From Rothia endophytica (GTDB lineage: Bacteria > Actinomycetota > Actinomycetes > Actinomycetales > Micrococcaceae), in the NCBI RefSeq assembly GCF_928381505.1, contig NZ_CAKMSJ010000004.1:270638-334637 (forward strand): a stretch of 64,000 nucleotides of DNA. The letters are read 5' to 3'. The translations under genes were made by a program, and so were the position numbers. The notes below the pieces were generated by a model that made no database searches, was not told the origin of the DNA, and was given only the letters and a program-made list of their open reading frames with translations. Positions 63,573 through 64,000 of the stretch are shown in pieces; positions within the stretch are counted from its first letter, which is position 1, and every line of letters starts with the position of its first letter.

Positions 63573-64000
63573 ATTACCAGTCGCCGCGGCACAGGGAGAA
63601 AAACCCGAGAGCCACGGGCCGACAAAACGCCTAATCACATAGTGTTTCCCACTGCTTGAAGAACAAGAGGACTCGCAGTTACCCAGAAGATCATCTACTG
63701 ATCATTTGAAGGACAAGCGAACATCTAAACAACAAACAGTGTGGCTGGCATCACGCTAAAACGAGTTGCCAACCAATAAGGAACACGATAGACTAGACGA
63801 GTTGCCCAAACAAAGGGTAACAAACAAAACACCATTTGATGACTGATCACACAACAGTTCATGAACACGCTTCGTGTGTGAATATGATGTGATGCGGTTT
63901 GTTGTTTGAAAACTCAATAACGCACTAAAGAACAAATAATGATTCTTTCGTCCAAACTAACATTAGGGTTCAACACAATATCGTTGGCCTGTTGGTTTTG
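63573..64000 (+). other. rRNA operon leader, reaching the window edge
   Basis: A gene-free transcribed leader. A boxA-like TGTTTGAAAACTC lies at 63903-63915, followed by ATAACGC, as found ahead of 16S rRNA genes in Micrococcales and needed for antitermination. Just before it is a small hairpin (ACACG-CTT-CGTGT). The 16S gene itself is expected just past 64000 and is not seen. Confidence 0.7.

Noticed and set aside
1..64000. CRISPR array
   Set aside because: No regularly spaced repeat of 25-40 bases and no cas genes were seen.

Overview
The window looks like a chromosome segment from a facultatively anaerobic actinobacterium of the family Micrococcaceae, most likely Rothia or a close relative. 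The basis is the gene content and order: phoU / senX3-regX3, an lpqE-like gene, carD-ispD-ispF-cysS-trmH, class III ribonucleotide reductase (nrdDG), GTP-dependent PEP carboxykinase, and the start of a ribosomal RNA operon at the right edge. The genus is inferred, not proven. The left 30 kb is a patchwork of acquired and broken DNA. The right 34 kb is an ordinary, densely packed core region.

Left accessory region. 1-2114 is a metal-efflux unit (tail of an ArsR/CmtR-type sensor and a P1B ATPase). 2431-10956 is a copper-resistance cassette whose content and order resemble the copRS/copB/copO locus of Corynebacterium glutamicum: DUF305 lipoprotein, CopB ATPase, HMA chaperone, CopS, CopR, CueP-like lipoprotein, multicopper oxidase, thioredoxin and ccdA remnants. 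It carries a near-ideal CopR box and a CsoR-like operator. The oxidase gene has an in-frame stop just after its Tat signal, and the distal thioredoxin and ccdA genes are ruined or cut off. The cassette ends at an IS6-family element (10957-17539). That element is itself split by a composite transposon (11130-16861): two apparently identical 1,441-bp IS256-family copies in direct orientation, bounded by a clean 8-bp target duplication and carrying a small ArsR-SRPBCC operon, an oxidoreductase and a truncated acetyltransferase. On the far side of the IS6 element lies a chimera of a peptidase T start and an Rhs-repeat core.

Island at 22.6-29.5 kb. After nei and an ABC exporter, a 6.9-kb insert sits between two 437-bp direct copies of the abc/lhr junction that differ at one base. 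Both host genes stay intact, as after single-crossover integration of a circle. The insert holds a 5'-truncated TraA relaxase/helicase, a small ORF, a MerR-like regulator with two HTH units, and an intact 1,189-residue SIR2-domain protein of the kind found in NAD-depleting anti-phage systems. The SIR2 gene lies between two imperfect 32-bp direct repeats. This is the best candidate for an undescribed system.

Core region. It holds lhr helicase, a nitroreductase, ferredoxin and lipoprotein genes, tRNA-Arg(ACG), pckG, nsrR-hmp (nitric oxide defence), manB/manA, an ACT/PFL pair, a YczE-like membrane protein, nrdDG with a NrdR box, convergent holB/tmk, a Cys/Met PLP enzyme, gpmA, phoU, senX3 and a frameshifted regX3. 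The lpqE/carD/isp/cysS/trmH block follows. The tRNA-Arg gene and the rRNA operon leader share an almost identical promoter (TTGCGC-17 bp-TAAAGT).
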